Below are positions 11,778 to 23,069 of a stretch of DNA of 64,000 nucleotides, one piece after another. The notes beneath the pieces are model-generated. The model saw only the letters and a list, made by a program, of their open reading frames with translations. It was not told the origin of the DNA and ran no database searches. This stretch comes from Diadophis punctatus similis (Eukaryota > Chordata > Lepidosauria > Squamata > Dipsadidae), in the NCBI GenBank assembly GCA_023053685.1, contig JALIGW010000001.1, positions 223,842,434-223,906,433 of the forward strand, in the 5' to 3' direction. How positions within the stretch are numbered: the stretch's first letter is position 1; each line of letters starts with the position of its first letter. Both the position numbers and the translations under genes were made by a program.

Positions 11778-13480
11778 GTGGGGCACTTGGATCCATGCGA
11801 TGGGGACAAATACCATGTAACCATCAACATTGAAGGAACCCCATGCGAAATAGAGCTGGACACTGGATCATTTTTTACCATTGTGTCCTGGCGAAAGCTC
11901 CAACGCCACAAGCCAACAATATCCAGAAGACAACTCAAGCCGCAGAATATCAAGTTGAACGACTTCCAGGGAAACAGCATTCCCATGTGGGGCCGAGCCA
12001 AAGTAAAGGTACAATTTTAAAACTTCTATGGCCGACTTCCCCTGACCATCATCGCAAGCGACCGCCCCACATTGCTGGGCATCGAATGGTTCAAACCATT
12101 AGGACTTGGCATCATGGGCATAAACCAAATCAGAGAGAATGAGCTACACCAGTTGCTGTCAAAATTCAGGGACGTGTTTGACAGGAGCCTAAGTAAATAT
12201 ACAGGGAAACCTATCTCGTTTAACCTAGAACCTAGTGTTACCCCAATAAGGCTCAAGCCACAGAGGGTTCCGTTTGCTCTATGGTCCAAGGTAGATGAGC
12301 AATTGGATAAATTCATTGCCTAAGGGATCCTGGAGCCGATCAATCATGCCACATGGGAGACCCCAATAGTCACCCTAGTAAAGCCAGACGGCTCCATCCG
12401 CATCTATGAAGATTATAAGGGGACTTTAAATAAAGCATTACAGAAAAGTGCATATCCGGTGCTGGTAGTGCAACATCTGCTACATTCACTGGGAAATGGC
12501 AAAATATTCACCAAATTGGACTTGGTCCAGGCCTATCAACAATTACCAGTGGATGCGGCCACTGCAGAGGCCCCAAATGATTGTGATGCATAGAGGGGCA
12601 TTCAAATGCAAACAGCTGCAATTTGGAGTAAATGTCGCCCCAGGGCTATTCCAAAGCCTGATGGAGTGCCTCATATCAGGAGAATCAAATGAACAACTCA
12701 TGGACCGATTAAAAGAAACATTGGGGAGGTTCCAAAAAAAAGGGACTCCAAGTAAAAAAGGAAAAATGTAAAATCAGCGTAAACCAAGTCAAGTTCCTTG
12801 GGTATTTAATTGATGGGTCCGGCATCCACCCCACGGACAGTAAAATAAAAGCTATAAAGGAAGCCCCAACCCCTAAAAATAAAACAGAGCTACAAGCCTT
12901 CTTGGGACTATTGAACTTTTATAGTATTTTCTTAAAACAGAAGGCAACCGTTGCTGAGCCGTTCTACAAATTACTACGGAAGACGACCAGGAGGACAGCG
13001 TATTCACCACAGTCAAAGAACTACTCTCGTCCGACAGTGTCCTAATCCAATACAATGAGACTCTTCCCTTGCTACTGATCTGTGATGCATCCCCATTCAG
13101 AGTCGGGGCCGTTCTCAGCCATCGATTGCCAAATGGCTCAGAGATGCCCATTGCCTACTACTCAGAGACATTGTCCCCTGCTGAAAGAAACTACAGTCAG
13201 ATCGACAAGGAAGCCCTGGCTGCTGTTGTGGGGATCAAATGTTTCACGAATACATTTATGGGAGGAGATTCGAACTCATCACCGACCATAAGCCACTGCT
13301 GGGACTCATCGCGGGAGACCAACAAAGCCCGAACTACATGTCCCCCAGAATGACAAGGTGGTCCATTTTTCTAACTAGATATAATTATAAACTGGTGCAC
13401 CGCCCAGGCAAAAGGATCAGCAATGCAGACGCCCTCAGCAGATGCCCGATGCCTGACCTCGTAGAAGACCCAGCCCCCAT
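11778..13480 (+). pseudogene. Gypsy Pol remnant: protease, reverse transcriptase, RNase H
   Basis: The domains are in the right order but spread over several frames. The retropepsin (11778-12020) has the catalytic LDTGS at about 11859. The reverse transcriptase start follows (12072-12323), with IRLKPQRVPFALW. Further RT blocks with VTLVKPDGSIRI and IFTKLDLVQAYQQLPV run through about 12340-12560, and KFLGYLIDGSGIHP with FLGLLNFYSIF follows at 12790-12930. RNase H then has LLICDASPFRVGAVL (13069 on) and FELITDHKPLLGLI (13268 on), ending in NADALSRCPMPD. Several frameshifts and stops make it inactive. No integrase follows. Confidence 0.85.
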
Positions 13481-13539
13481 AACACAAGTATTATTAATAG
13501 ACATTGGCACGGCCAGCCCAGTCACATCCATCTTTATTA

Positions 13540-14334
13540 ACCATTCTTCTATTATGGGTATTGTAATATCTTTCCAATACTCAGCATATATAATTTGTGT
13601 AATCCATATATAACAATAAAACACCATGTTTTATGTTGAAAAACTCTGACAAAAAGTTTCTGCTCTAAATTGTACATTAACTTACAAACTTTTTTCAATT
13701 ACTTTACTAATCCAATATTGTTTAGCTCATTTATAAATCAGTTCTCGCAAAATATATCATGAATATTTAATTAAGAACTAAAACAGGCTCTTGAAATTTG
13801 CTGCCTGCTCAGCCCAAGAGCACAGAAAATCCCAAAGGAAGTTCCCTCCCGCTCATGAAGTGCAATGGGGGGGGCTGAAAGCAGGTATTCTGGGTGAAGT
13901 TTCCCCTCTTCAGAAACAGTTTGCTCTCCACAGCATGGGAAGCACCCACTGTCATGGGCTTTTGGAAAACCTGACTGTTCTAGAAGGCCTTTGGGACTAC
14001 AATGTTGTGGGATTTCTGGTGGCAGGAATGGAATTATTACTATTCTGTGATTAACGCCACCTAGAGGGAGATCAAACAGGTTCCTGACAAGTCTAGCAGA
14101 CAGCTTTTGTCTCTCAACAGGTAAAGAAAGGAACTAGAGGGTCAGCTTATACTAGACTTATTTTTTTACCAACAGAGTTGAAATGATAGAAGGGACTGCA
14201 GGAACTTTGGGGGAGAGTGACTATATCATATTGGAATTCAATATAATGCAGACACAAGCAATAGAACAAAGTCAAACTCGTCTATTAGACTGTTAAGAGC
14301 TGATTTCAACAAACCTAAAGAGAGCACGGGAAGG
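13540..14334. other. No feature recognised
   Basis: Sequence between the broken Gypsy element and the hAT-like element. The open frame at 13791-14054 shows no domain I recognise. Confidence 0.4.
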
Positions 14335-14859
14335 ATTCCATGCAGGGGTGGGTTCCTCCTGGTTCAGACCGGTTCGGCCGAACCGGTAGCGACCCGCTGG
14401 TGACGTCACGATGATGTCACCGAACCGGATTGGTCGGTGCCAGTCTGTGGGTGCTGCCATCTTTTTTTTGGGGGGGGGTTTCCGAATTTTTCCTTTCTTT
14501 TTAAATTTTTTTCCCTTCTGAGCATGCGCAGAAGCCGAGTTCCGGCACTGTGCATGTGGTCACCATCTTTTTTTCAGCTTTGGTTTTTTGCCGCGCGGCA
14601 CGGGAGGAAGCGAACCGGCAGCAAGGTAAGTTAGAACCCACTCCTGCTTCCAGGGTTCCCCCATGCCCCTTTTGGCTCCCAGGGGGCTGTAGGGAGGCTT
14701 GCTAGGCCCAAAAAGAGTGCAGGGGGGGGGGCCTTCAAGGGAGAAAGAAAGAAAGAAACCCTCACTGTTTGGGGATCCCCACATGCACGGAGTTTGAGTT
14801 GAGAGTTTCAAAACATCTGGTTTTTTTCCTGCTACCAAAGACCTTCTGGGTTCTTCACA

Positions 14860-15231
14860 GGAAGGGAGAAATGGAGGGAGAGAGGGAGGGAGAGAGGGAA
14901 GGTCAAACTCTTTTACTCACACTTCATCCTCACTGTTTGAGGATCCCCACATGCATGGAGTTTGAGTTGAGAGCTTATTGTAAGTGGCTGCTAAGCTATC
15001 CTTCTCAGGTAAGCTAATCAACAGTGGAGTTCTAAGAATGCCAGATTATCAATGGGCATGTTCTCAGTTTCAAAACGTCTGGCTTTTCTTCCTGCTACCA
15101 AAGACCTTCTGGGGTTCTTCACAGGAAGGGAGAAAGGGAGGGAGGGAGGGAGGGAGGGAGAGACAGAAAGAAAAAGAAAAAAAGGAAGAAAGGGAGAGAG
15201 AGATAAGAAAGAAAAAGAGATAAAGAAAGAA

Positions 15232-15262
<31 letters not shown>

Positions 15263-15348
15263 AAGAGAAAGACAGAGAGAGAAAGAAAAAGAAAGAGAAA
15301 AAAGAGAAAAAAGAAAAAGAAAGAAAGAGGAAGGGAGGGAGGGAGGGA

Positions 15349-15430
<82 letters not shown>
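14860..15430. repeat. GA/GAAA-rich low-complexity tract
   Basis: Purine-only stretches ending in about 70 bp of pure GA. Long open frames on both strands here are repeat artefacts. Confidence 0.95.
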
Positions 15431-15489
15431 GAAAGTACCACAAACCCTGCCAATAGACGTGGCTTCAGAAGACACTTTGAAACAGCACA

Positions 15490-15560
15490 GCAATTTAGGG
15501 CTGGAAGATATCTCGAAGGTCATCTAGTCCAACCCCGTGCTGCAGCAGGAAACCTTACAT
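15490..15560 (+). repeat. CR1-type 3' tail fragment
   Basis: GGGCTGGAAGATATCTCGAAGG followed by TCATCTAGTCCAACCCC matches the usual CR1/SINE tail block, like the one at 2728-2790. Confidence 0.5.
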
Positions 15561-16144
15561 TGTCTGGATTATTTTAGTGCCTCTACCAGAGAGGAAAATT
15601 GCCAGAAAGGAGAATGAGTTTACTAGGACAAGTTTGCCATGCACAGGAAGGCAGAGATAGTCCTTGACGTATGACAATTGAGTCCAAAGTTTTGGTTGCT
15701 AAGCAAGAGCGTTGTTAAGTGAGTTTCACCACATTTTACTCAATCCATGACATTTCCTGGCTCTAACAGTGATGTGCAAGCTAGGGAAGAAATCTGAAGG
15801 CATGTGTAATGTTCTAATGTACAGAAGTTAATGTTAAATGTGTGGCAGAAAGTGGACTCTGGGTGTGTTTTTCCAAATACAGTAAGATTGAATGTGTAGT
15901 TTTAGAAGAGAGGTGTGTGTGTGTCTGTGTGTGTCTGTGTGTGTGTGTGCATACATATACAGTATATATAGTAAATAATGTATCTTTTTGTGTGCCTGTG
16001 TGTAATATGTATGTACACATATGGCATATATACATAGGATTAAATAGTATATTTTGGGTGTTCAGTAATAGTAAATAGACAGGGAAATTGTATCTCGTTG
16101 AAGCCTTTGAGGCGAGGAGAGGCCAGGCACCCTAACCCTAACCT

Positions 16145-16370
16145 TTCACGTGAGTGATGTCAAGTTGTCCACACCCACCCAGTCACATGACCACTCAGTC
16201 ACATGATCATCAGCCTCCCACCATCACATGACCGCAAGGCCACTCCCACCCAGTCACATGACTGCCAAACCACTCCCACCCAGTCACATGACCACAAAGC
16301 CACGTCCACCATCACATGACCATCAAGCCACACCCACAAAATAAGCCACGCCCACAGAACCGGTAGTAAA
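16145..16370. repeat. Minisatellite with CCCACCCAGTCACATGACC core
   Basis: Six to seven diverged units of about 30 bp carry CCACCCAGTCACATGACC or CACCATCACATGACC. The reverse-complement version (GGTCATGTGACTGGGTGGGC) is found at 45400-45540 in the related hAT-like element. Confidence 0.7.
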
Positions 16371-16399
16371 AAATTTAGAACCCACCCCTGATTCCATGG

Positions 16400-16975
16400 A
16401 TGAAAATCTTAGAGGGGAAAACAATTCAAGAATCTTGGGAAACTCTGAAAAATGAGATTATAAAAGACCAGTCTAGCATAACGCTACTGAAAAAGAAAAA
16501 TAAGAGAAGGTGGGGACAGGCGATGGTTTTGCACCAATGGACAGGAAGTGTGCGTGCATGCAGCTCCAGTTGTGCAAGGGCCATGCATGTGTGCCTGCCA
16601 CTCGTGCAAATGGAGCTCTGAACGTACACGCTTGCCCACTGCTCATACAAGTAAGGATGTATGTGCACACGCATGTGCTCGCTGGCCTTTTCTGCGGCCC
16701 AGTTGCAAACCCCTCAAGGCCCACTAGTGGGCAGTGGCCCACAGGTTGGAGACCCGGGGTTTAAACAATATCTCCACCACTGAAAGGGGGGGAGTCAGGC
16801 ATAAGGCAATGCATACAGACTGTAGTGGCAAACACAACAATTGTGATTTACAAGCAGCTTTTTTCTTCTGGAGTTGAGGGATAAATACTTATGTATCTTG
16901 CACTCACTCTGCAATTTTGGATCATAAGTGGCAGTTTATAGTCATAATGGCCATTCCTTATTTTATTCTATATAC
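16400..16975. other. No gene recognised
   Basis: Between the hAT-like element and the copia element. The part near 16680-16765 (CGGCCCAGTTGCAAACCCC, GTGGCCCACAGGTTGGAGACC) looks like the end of another hAT-type repeat, but I could not define its borders. Confidence 0.35.
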
Positions 16976-16980
16976 ATATA

Positions 16981-17308
16981 TGTCATGGTGTGAATATTGT
17001 CAGTTGTATGTCTATGCAGGGTGATGCACCCCTATTTAATATAATGGTACATTCCATTACCAGCAGAACACGTGATATGATCTTGTACACATGTGTGCAT
17101 TCCTAAACCACCATTCCTTCCTTCTGCCTTAAGCTCCTGACCTGAACAGTCACGTTTCTTAGCAAAGATGTAATTATACAGGATTTATTGTTTTTGTACC
17201 GAAATAAATATTTTCTATTAGACTTTTAATCTCGGTTTTATTTCTAACTGTCTGAATTCCAAGTAAAGAGCCACATCGCCTCTATGAGATTTTATTCTCC
17301 CCCCAACA
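16981..17308 (+). repeat. 5' LTR of the copia element
   Basis: TGTCATGGTG...CCCCAACA, with AATAAA at 17203-17208. It differs from the 3' LTR by a few substitutions and by extra bases near the end (TTTATTCTCCCCCC against ATCCCC). The primer-binding region after it starts TGGTAAGTAGAGG. Confidence 0.9.
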
Positions 17309-17431
17309 TGGTAAGTAGAGGATTTGGTCCTTGGAAACTAATCTTGACAGATTTATTGCATTCAGTTTAGCTAGCTAGATAAAAAAGTTTTTTACTGCCT
17401 CCAAAGTGAGCCAGCTAATAAATTTTCCGAA

Positions 17432-19927
17432 ATGTCTTCACCGGATGAAAAAGAAAAAGATATCTTTGCTCTGCCAGACAAAGGAGAGGAGAAAATTCCT
17501 CCCGAAGAAATATTTCATGCTGCTTCAACTTCCACTCCGAGGGGCATCTCCAATCTATCTGTGCAAATTTCTCCTACGCATGCTGCCGCTGCTGAAAAAC
17601 AAACAGAAGCAGACGTTCTACAAGGAAAAGATTTTATTGAAAGGTTAGTGCACGATGTAAAAAGCACCTCCTTCCACCCTGGAGCAAATTCTACCAAAAT
17701 GGGGGCCATTCCAAAAATTCCTCAAGATGAGAAAATTCAGCCCCACCAAATTGAAAGCTTCTCTGAAGGAGTTTCCTCCCATGATCTGTCAAGTACAGAA
17801 AAATTTATTGATGCACACTGTAGAGAAATGTATGAAAAGCAAATGAGAGAAATAAACTATTTAAGGAGGGCGTTATTAGAAAGTAGACGGCAAAATGAAA
17901 AACAAAATGTCTGCCAGCTCTCCCTCATTCCTGAGGATAATTATGTGCCACCATTTCCGGCTTCTTCTTCAATTTTTGAGTCACGCCCAAAAATGGGTGT
18001 CACCTTAAACTTGTCAGAGCAAAAATATGTGCGTACGTCACTAGGGGCTGAATTTAGCCAACACAGGGAATATGAACTGAGGGACTTTCCCAAAAGTAAT
18101 GTTGCACCGCCATCTAGTGGCGAAAGAACAGAGATGCTACTTAATAATCTGTGTGAGAGGTTCGATTTACTAATGAGTGGACAAGGACGCTTTCAATCAC
18201 CTATGCCACCTGGAGGCTTTGGATCACACTTTGTTCCACCTCCACCAATTGTTCAACAACAAATTCTTCAACCTGCCCAAACAACACAGGCCCAAATTGC
18301 CCAGCCTGTTCCTGTGGCAGCACAAATTCCACAGCAAGCCCAAGCTGCCCCACAAGCTGGACCAGCTCCAGCACCGGCTGCTCAAGCCACCCAACAACAA
18401 CCCCAAGCAGGACCACAACCTGCTCCAGTGCAGGCTCCTTTACCTCCACCTCAACAACCCCAAGCGGGACCACAGGCGATTCCACAGGCCGCACCTGTGC
18501 AGGCCCCATTAGCCGCCCCGCCACTACAGCCCATTCCAGCTGTAGCTCAAACTTACCTCTCACTAGTTGCCCCATTAGTTGGCAACGCAAAATTAAAACA
18601 ACCAGGACAACATTATAAAGACTGGGTCAGTGAAATAACAATTTTGCTTCGTCGTGAGGGCACACAAGATATGGTTTTTAACCCTCCACCTCCACCTTGG
18701 CCAGATGCCATGAGACTTTTAGATATTAAAGCATCCACAAGTTTATTGATGTCAATGGAAACTGAATTGCAGCAAACAATTGCTCCTAATGCAACTGCTC
18801 AACAAATTTGGGCTCAATTAGAACAGTGTTTCTGTCCAGTCTCCATGGAAACCACATGCTTACTTTTATCACAATTCCATGGAATGACACTTAAGAATGG
18901 CAAAAGTATTGGGGCACATTTAACAAAAATGAAAAGGATGGCAAAAGACCTCACAGAACGAGGCTATGCACTTGACAATTTTCAAATGGTCAGTATTATT
19001 ATCGCTTCATTGAATTACACATGGAAGGATGCCATTACACAAATTAATCAAATACCTATTGCTCAAAGGACTGTTGACCATGTTTGTAGAATTTTAGCAG
19101 AGCACAAAGCTCTTACACTTGCCACGCCTCATTTGCAACGCCCACTAGCAGCGGCCAGAGCTCTACCCAGACGACCCTTCGAGAGGGAATACGTCCCAAG
19201 GATGCCAAGATGCCAACTTTGCGATCGTGTGGGCCACATTAGCAAAGATTGTTTTCAATGCACTCTAGTTCCTGTACAGCACCAGTACCAGTACCAGCCC
19301 AGAGGCATAGTCTACAGAAGTACGTCCCTGCCCAGAGGCACAGCCTACAGAGGCAGCAGAAGCAGAAGCGGAAGTCAGCGTCGACCCGGTCTGAGGCGTG
19401 ACTCACAAGGCCCATATGCCACTCTTGCCATCACGCAAGATGTACAACCACGTCAGCAATATGACAGACATTTGTTATGGACTTTGGACTCTGGTGCAGC
19501 AATTAGCATTACCTACCAAAAGCATCTTTTCAAAGAACTGCACGAACCAGAACCAGAATTTCGTGAACTTTATGCATTCACAGACCAACCTTGCAAGGTC
19601 GAAGGAAAAGGAACTGTTTACATTGAAGAGTTAAATACATTGGTTCCAGATGTTTATTATGTTCCTTCTGCATCTTTTAATTTGCTTAGTCAAAGTCATT
19701 TAACTACTATTTTAGATTTTCAGGTTAATCACCTAAAGAAAGCAAGTTACATTATTAAGGATGGTGATATTGTTGCTGACACAATTTTGATTGGTGGAGT
19801 CTACTACTTGAGGCCAAAATCTAAAACCTCAAAATCAGGCAAGTATAGAAATCTCAATCCAGAGCAATGCAGGCCCAGAGAGAGATGTCCCAGAAAGAGA
19901 TCCTGTGATTGCTACACAAGCTCCTAA
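17432..19927 (+). CDS. Copia Gag-protease polyprotein (N-terminal part of Gag-Pol)
   Basis: This is an open frame of 831 codons. The first 230 residues are hydrophilic and unassigned. Residues about 260-360 are a low-complexity Gln/Pro/Ala tract. From about 370 to 570 comes the copia Gag domain, with HYKDWVSEITILLRREG and SQFHGMTLKNGKSIGAHL. A CX2CX4HX4C zinc knuckle (CQLCDRVGHISKDC) begins near residue 594. The aspartic protease follows with the active-site block LWTLDSGAAISITY near residue 683. The frame stops at 19925, before integrase. In copia elements Gag and Pol are normally one frame, so this stop is probably damage. The Gln/Pro/Ala tract is unusually long for a copia Gag. Confidence 0.9.
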   Translation: MSSPDEKEKDIFALPDKGEEKIPPEEIFHAASTSTPRGISNLSVQISPTHAAAAEKQTEADVLQGKDFIERLVHDVKSTSFHPGANSTKMGAIPKIPQDEKIQPHQIESFSEGVSSHDLSSTEKFIDAHCREMYEKQMREINYLRRALLESRRQNEKQNVCQLSLIPEDNYVPPFPASSSIFESRPKMGVTLNLSEQKYVRTSLGAEFSQHREYELRDFPKSNVAPPSSGERTEMLLNNLCERFDLLMSGQGRFQSPMPPGGFGSHFVPPPPIVQQQILQPAQTTQAQIAQPVPVAAQIPQQAQAAPQAGPAPAPAAQATQQQPQAGPQPAPVQAPLPPPQQPQAGPQAIPQAAPVQAPLAAPPLQPIPAVAQTYLSLVAPLVGNAKLKQPGQHYKDWVSEITILLRREGTQDMVFNPPPPPWPDAMRLLDIKASTSLLMSMETELQQTIAPNATAQQIWAQLEQCFCPVSMETTCLLLSQFHGMTLKNGKSIGAHLTKMKRMAKDLTERGYALDNFQMVSIIIASLNYTWKDAITQINQIPIAQRTVDHVCRILAEHKALTLATPHLQRPLAAARALPRRPFEREYVPRMPRCQLCDRVGHISKDCFQCTLVPVQHQYQYQPRGIVYRSTSLPRGTAYRGSRSRSGSQRRPGLRRDSQGPYATLAITQDVQPRQQYDRHLLWTLDSGAAISITYQKHLFKELHEPEPEFRELYAFTDQPCKVEGKGTVYIEELNTLVPDVYYVPSASFNLLSQSHLTTILDFQVNHLKKASYIIKDGDIVADTILIGGVYYLRPKSKTSKSGKYRNLNPEQCRPRERCPRKRSCDCYTSS

Positions 19928-20024
19928 AGCCATTACACCACAAGTAAACAAACAAATTGCTAAGTGCAAACCTAAGGTTCCTAATTCAAATGTTAATTTT
20001 GTTAATTCATTAACTAGTAAGCCT

Positions 20025-20885
20025 TTACATTACAGATGTATCCATAAATGGCACTGAAGATTAGGCCATCCAAGTTTTGATGTTCTTAAGAGAATGCCAT
20101 TTTTTGCACAAGGTTTGAATTTCAAAGGATGTAAGGTACATTTGTATTGTGCTGTTTGCAAAAGGGCAAAATCAAAAGCAGCAGCCATTCCAAAACATCC
20201 TATACATAAGTCAACACGCATTTTTGATTTGGTTCACACAGATATCATGGGTCCTTATGGGCCAACAATTGGCGGTAAAAATAATTTCTTAACTATTGTT
20301 GATAATCATTCTAGATATGGTATGTCTTTCCTATGAAAAAAAAATCTGAGACATTTCAGATCTTTAAAGACTTTGCAGTCCAGGCCTACAATCAACACGG
20401 GGTGAAGATCCAAAGAATTCAGAGTGACCGAGGTTCCGAGTTCATGTCACAACGTTTCCAGGATTGGATGCGCAGAAGTGGTATCCTACACCAAACATCA
20501 GCGCCTTCCACTCCGGCTCACAACGGAGTGGCTGAAAGAAGACAGGGGGTTCTCCAAACTATGATGCACTGCCTCCTAGAAGATGCTAATCTCAAACATT
20601 CACTGCCTCCTAGAAGATGCTAATCTCAAACATTCATTTTGGGGCGAAGCAGTTAAGTATGCAAATCACATTGTTAACCGCACTTGGAGCAGTGTAATTG
20701 ACCAAACACCTTTCTACATGTTGTATGGCTACCAGCCAGATCTTTCTAACTTACACATTTTTGGTTCATATGCAATGGTGAACATTCCATTAGCACTCAG
20801 AAGAAAAGGTGGCCAAATTGCAAATACATGGGTGTTGATGACAATTCAAAATGGGGAAAATTCATTGACTCTCGAAATACGATAA
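20025..20885 (+). pseudogene. Copia integrase, frameshifted
   Basis: The zinc-binding pre-integrase segment (RLGHPSFDVLKRM and LYCAVCKRAKSK, with a stop just before RLGHP) is followed by the catalytic core. Core acidic residues are visible in DLVHTDIMGPY, IQSDRGSEFM and AHNGVAERR, the D, D and E of the DDE triad. The frame changes at an A-rich run near 20335. It is shifted again by a 34-bp tandem duplication (20567-20600 repeated at 20601-20634). The end of the domain reads TPFYMLYGYQPDLSNLHIFG. Integrase would insert the element's cDNA into the genome. Confidence 0.85.
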
Positions 20886-21239
20886 GTTTCTAATTCAGCT
20901 AACTTTGAAGAAGACTCAGATTGGTCCAGGGTACATTCTAATGATCCTGGAGTTTATTTTCCCACAGATGAAACACCTGCTGTTCCATCTTCACCTGCCG
21001 CGGATGCTCATGCTAGCGACAACGATGGAGATGAAGACGACAAAGAAGATTGGACAACCGTTCCGAGACGTTCCAAGAGAACTACAAAAGGTATTCCTCC
21101 AAAGAAATACACACTGCACTGCACAGACAGACCATCGCCACTGATCTGTAACGTTACACTTCCACCAGAGACTTTTGCTCAAATAAAATGTATTTCTGAA
21201 GATGAACAAGACAAATGGCACACAGCCATTCAAGTTGAG

Positions 21240-21806
21240 ATGGACAGTCTGCAGAAACTTAAGGTATTTACACCTGCAGCACCTCCAAGAAATAAGAAAG
21301 TCATTGGCACAAGATGGGTCTACAAAATTAAACAAAAACCAGATGGTGAATCATTGTACAAAGCAAGACTTGTAGCACAAGGTTTCGCACAAAGCTATCC
21401 TGAAGATTACACAAACACTTACTCACCCACAGTGCGAACTGAAAGTGTAAAAATAGCTTTAACTACAGCTACCATTCTTGGACTTGAAGTTTTCCAATTT
21501 GATGTTGAAACAGCCTATCTACATGCAGACCTAGATGAAGAAATCTACCTGAAGTGCGCCCCCGGCTTCCAAGATGGCTTCCGTGGCCGAGAAGGGGACA
21601 CGTGGATTCTCAACAAAAGTCTTTATGGTCTGAAACAATCAGGTTTAATGTGGTATAACTGTCTCAAAGACAAACTAAATTCTATGGGCTTTATTAAGTC
21701 CGAAACTGATGAGTGCGTGTTTACAAAAAGGTATGAAACTGCATATGAAATTGTTCTTGTTTATGTTGGTGACATTGTTTACATAGATCCTAATAAACAC
21801 GAGTGA
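21240..21806 (+). pseudogene. Copia reverse transcriptase, damaged
   Basis: The copia RT domain has GTRWVYKIKQKPDG, KARLVAQGFAQ, TYSPTVRTESV, FDVETAYLHADLDEEIYL and LNKSLYGLKQSGLMW in the normal order. The catalytic YVDD box reads YVGD (21762-21773), which loses one of the two metal-binding aspartates. A stop follows at about 21804, and the thumb region continues in other frames to about 21985. Confidence 0.9.
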
Positions 21807-21984
21807 GATTTTTGTTACAGGTTTGAAGAGATTCTTCACATTGAAGTCACTAGGTCACATCAATGATTATTTAGGTGTTCAGATTGAAAAGACACAGAAG
21901 GGGTTTAGCCTCTCACAACAGACCAAGATAGAACAACTATTACATTATTGCAACATGTAAGATGCTACACCAACATACACACCT

Positions 21985-22788
21985 ATGCAAACAGATTTTT
22001 GTAATTTGAAAGATGAAGAAAGCCCTGAGTTCAAGGATCAAACACTTTATCGTTCAGTAATTGGTTCACTACTATATATTAGTGGTTGGACTAGACCAGA
22101 CATAGCACTCAGTGTCAATTTGTTGTCACGACACGTAAGCAAGGCAAAAGAGTTTCACTGGTCATGTATCAAGAAGTTATTGAGATACCTAAACTACACT
22201 CAACACATGAAATTAAAGCTAGAACCAACACATTCTGATTTTGCTGAATTATATTGTTATGCAGATGCTGACTGGGCAAGTGATAAGGAATCAAGAAAAA
22301 GCATTTCAGGTTTCATAATGTACCTGAATGGATGTCCCGTTCATTGGAATGTGAGAAAACAAAGTTTTGTTTCTTGTTCTTCAACTGAGGCAGAATATGC
22401 TTGTATGTCAGACGCTAGTAACTCATTAACCTGGTTTCACGCTTTAGTTACCGATATCTGGACCAAACCGAAGCAGCCAATCACCATGATGGAAGATAAT
22501 CAATCAGTAGTTTACATTTCAAAAACATGTTTCACAGGCTCAAGGTCCAGACACATTGACATTCGTTATAAAAATGTTAGAGATTTAGTAAGACAAGGTT
22601 TTATAAAGTTAGAGTATGTGGCAACAGAATACCAGATAGCTGACATCTTGAACAAGCCATTGCCAGCAGCACAACATGAATTTCTGAGGTATTTACTACG
22701 TGTAGAGAGATATAAGCATATCCACCCAACCAACAAAGAAGGGGTGTCATGGTGTGAATATTGTCAGTTGCATGTCTATGCAGGGTGA
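21985..22788 (+). pseudogene. Copia C-terminal RT and RNase H
   Basis: An open frame of 267 codons continues Pol in a different frame from the RT segment. It has SVIGSLLYISGWTRPDIA (end of RT), then the RNase H blocks YADADWASDKESRKSISGF, SSTEAEYACMSDA, EDNQSVVYISK and SRSRHIDIRY, and ends in YQIADILNKPLP, all typical of copia. The catalytic D, E and D positions look intact. The last codons run into the 3' LTR. Confidence 0.9.
22735..22744 (+). promoter_or_regulatory. Copia polypurine tract
   Basis: AAAGAAGGGG directly before the 3' LTR start, as needed to prime plus-strand DNA. Confidence 0.75.
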
Positions 22789-23064
22789 TGCACCCCTATT
22801 TAATATAATAGTACATTCCATTACAAGCAGAACACGTGATATGATCTTGTACACATGTATGCATTCCTAAACCACCATTCCTTCCTTCTGCCTTAAGCTC
22901 CTGACCTGAACGGTCACGTTTTTTAGCAAAGATGTAATTATACAGGATTTATTGTTTTTGTACCGAAATAAATATTTTCTATTAGACTTTTAATCTCGGT
23001 TTTATTTCTAACTGTCTGAATTCCAAGTAAAGATCCACATCGCCTCTATGAGATATCCCCAACA
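22745..23064 (+). repeat. 3' LTR of the copia element
   Basis: TGTCATGGTG...CCCCAACA, followed by the ATATA duplication. AATAAA lies in the block shared with the 5' LTR. Confidence 0.9.
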
Positions 23065-23069
23065 ATATA

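Larger units (their letters stand above)
10559..13530 (+). mobile_element. Truncated Ty3/Gypsy LTR retrotransposon
   Basis: It has a 5' LTR (10559-10771), an intact-looking gag frame, then protease, reverse transcriptase and RNase H in order but in broken frames. Similarity stops shortly after RNase H, near 13480-13530. There is no integrase and no second LTR, so the 3' end was lost. Closeness to vertebrate Mag-like Gypsy elements is a guess from gag and RNase H character. Confidence 0.85.
14343..16390. mobile_element. Non-autonomous hAT-like DNA transposon, 2.05 kb
   Basis: The terminal inverted repeats are CAGGGGTGGGTTC (14343-14355) and GAACCCACCCCTG (16378-16390), exactly complementary. 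The flanks are a perfect 8-bp duplication, ATTCCATG (14335-14342 and 16391-16398), the length typical of hAT elements. The inside is non-coding: GA-rich microsatellite (14870-15430), a repeated 150-bp segment around the ATGCACGGAGTTTGAGTTGAGAG block (14783 and 14953), and a GTCACATGACC minisatellite. The same family recurs at 45351-47136, about 53928-54174 and 56462-56714. Confidence 0.85.
16981..23064 (+). mobile_element. Near-complete Ty1/copia LTR retrotransposon
   Basis: Two LTRs of 328 and 320 bp bound an internal region with gag, protease, integrase, reverse transcriptase and RNase H in that order. Integrase before RT defines the copia type. The 5-bp TSD ATATA is perfect (16976-16980 and 23065-23069). 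The coding region is broken by several frameshifts and stops, so this copy cannot move on its own. Copia elements are uncommon in amniotes. Confidence 0.95.

Noticed and set aside
13531..14334. Search for the Gypsy integrase and 3' LTR
   Set aside because: No HHCC or DDE-like segment and no repeat of the 10559-10771 LTR sequence was found.
15018..15523. Open frames of 127-141 codons in the GA-rich tract
   Set aside because: Pure low-complexity translation of the microsatellite.
16130..16144. CCCTAACCCTAACC, telomere-like
   Set aside because: Only two units inside a transposon; no interstitial telomere array.
18177..18590. Overlapping frames in the copia Gag region
   Set aside because: Shadows of the Gln/Pro/Ala-coding repeat of the real Gag frame.
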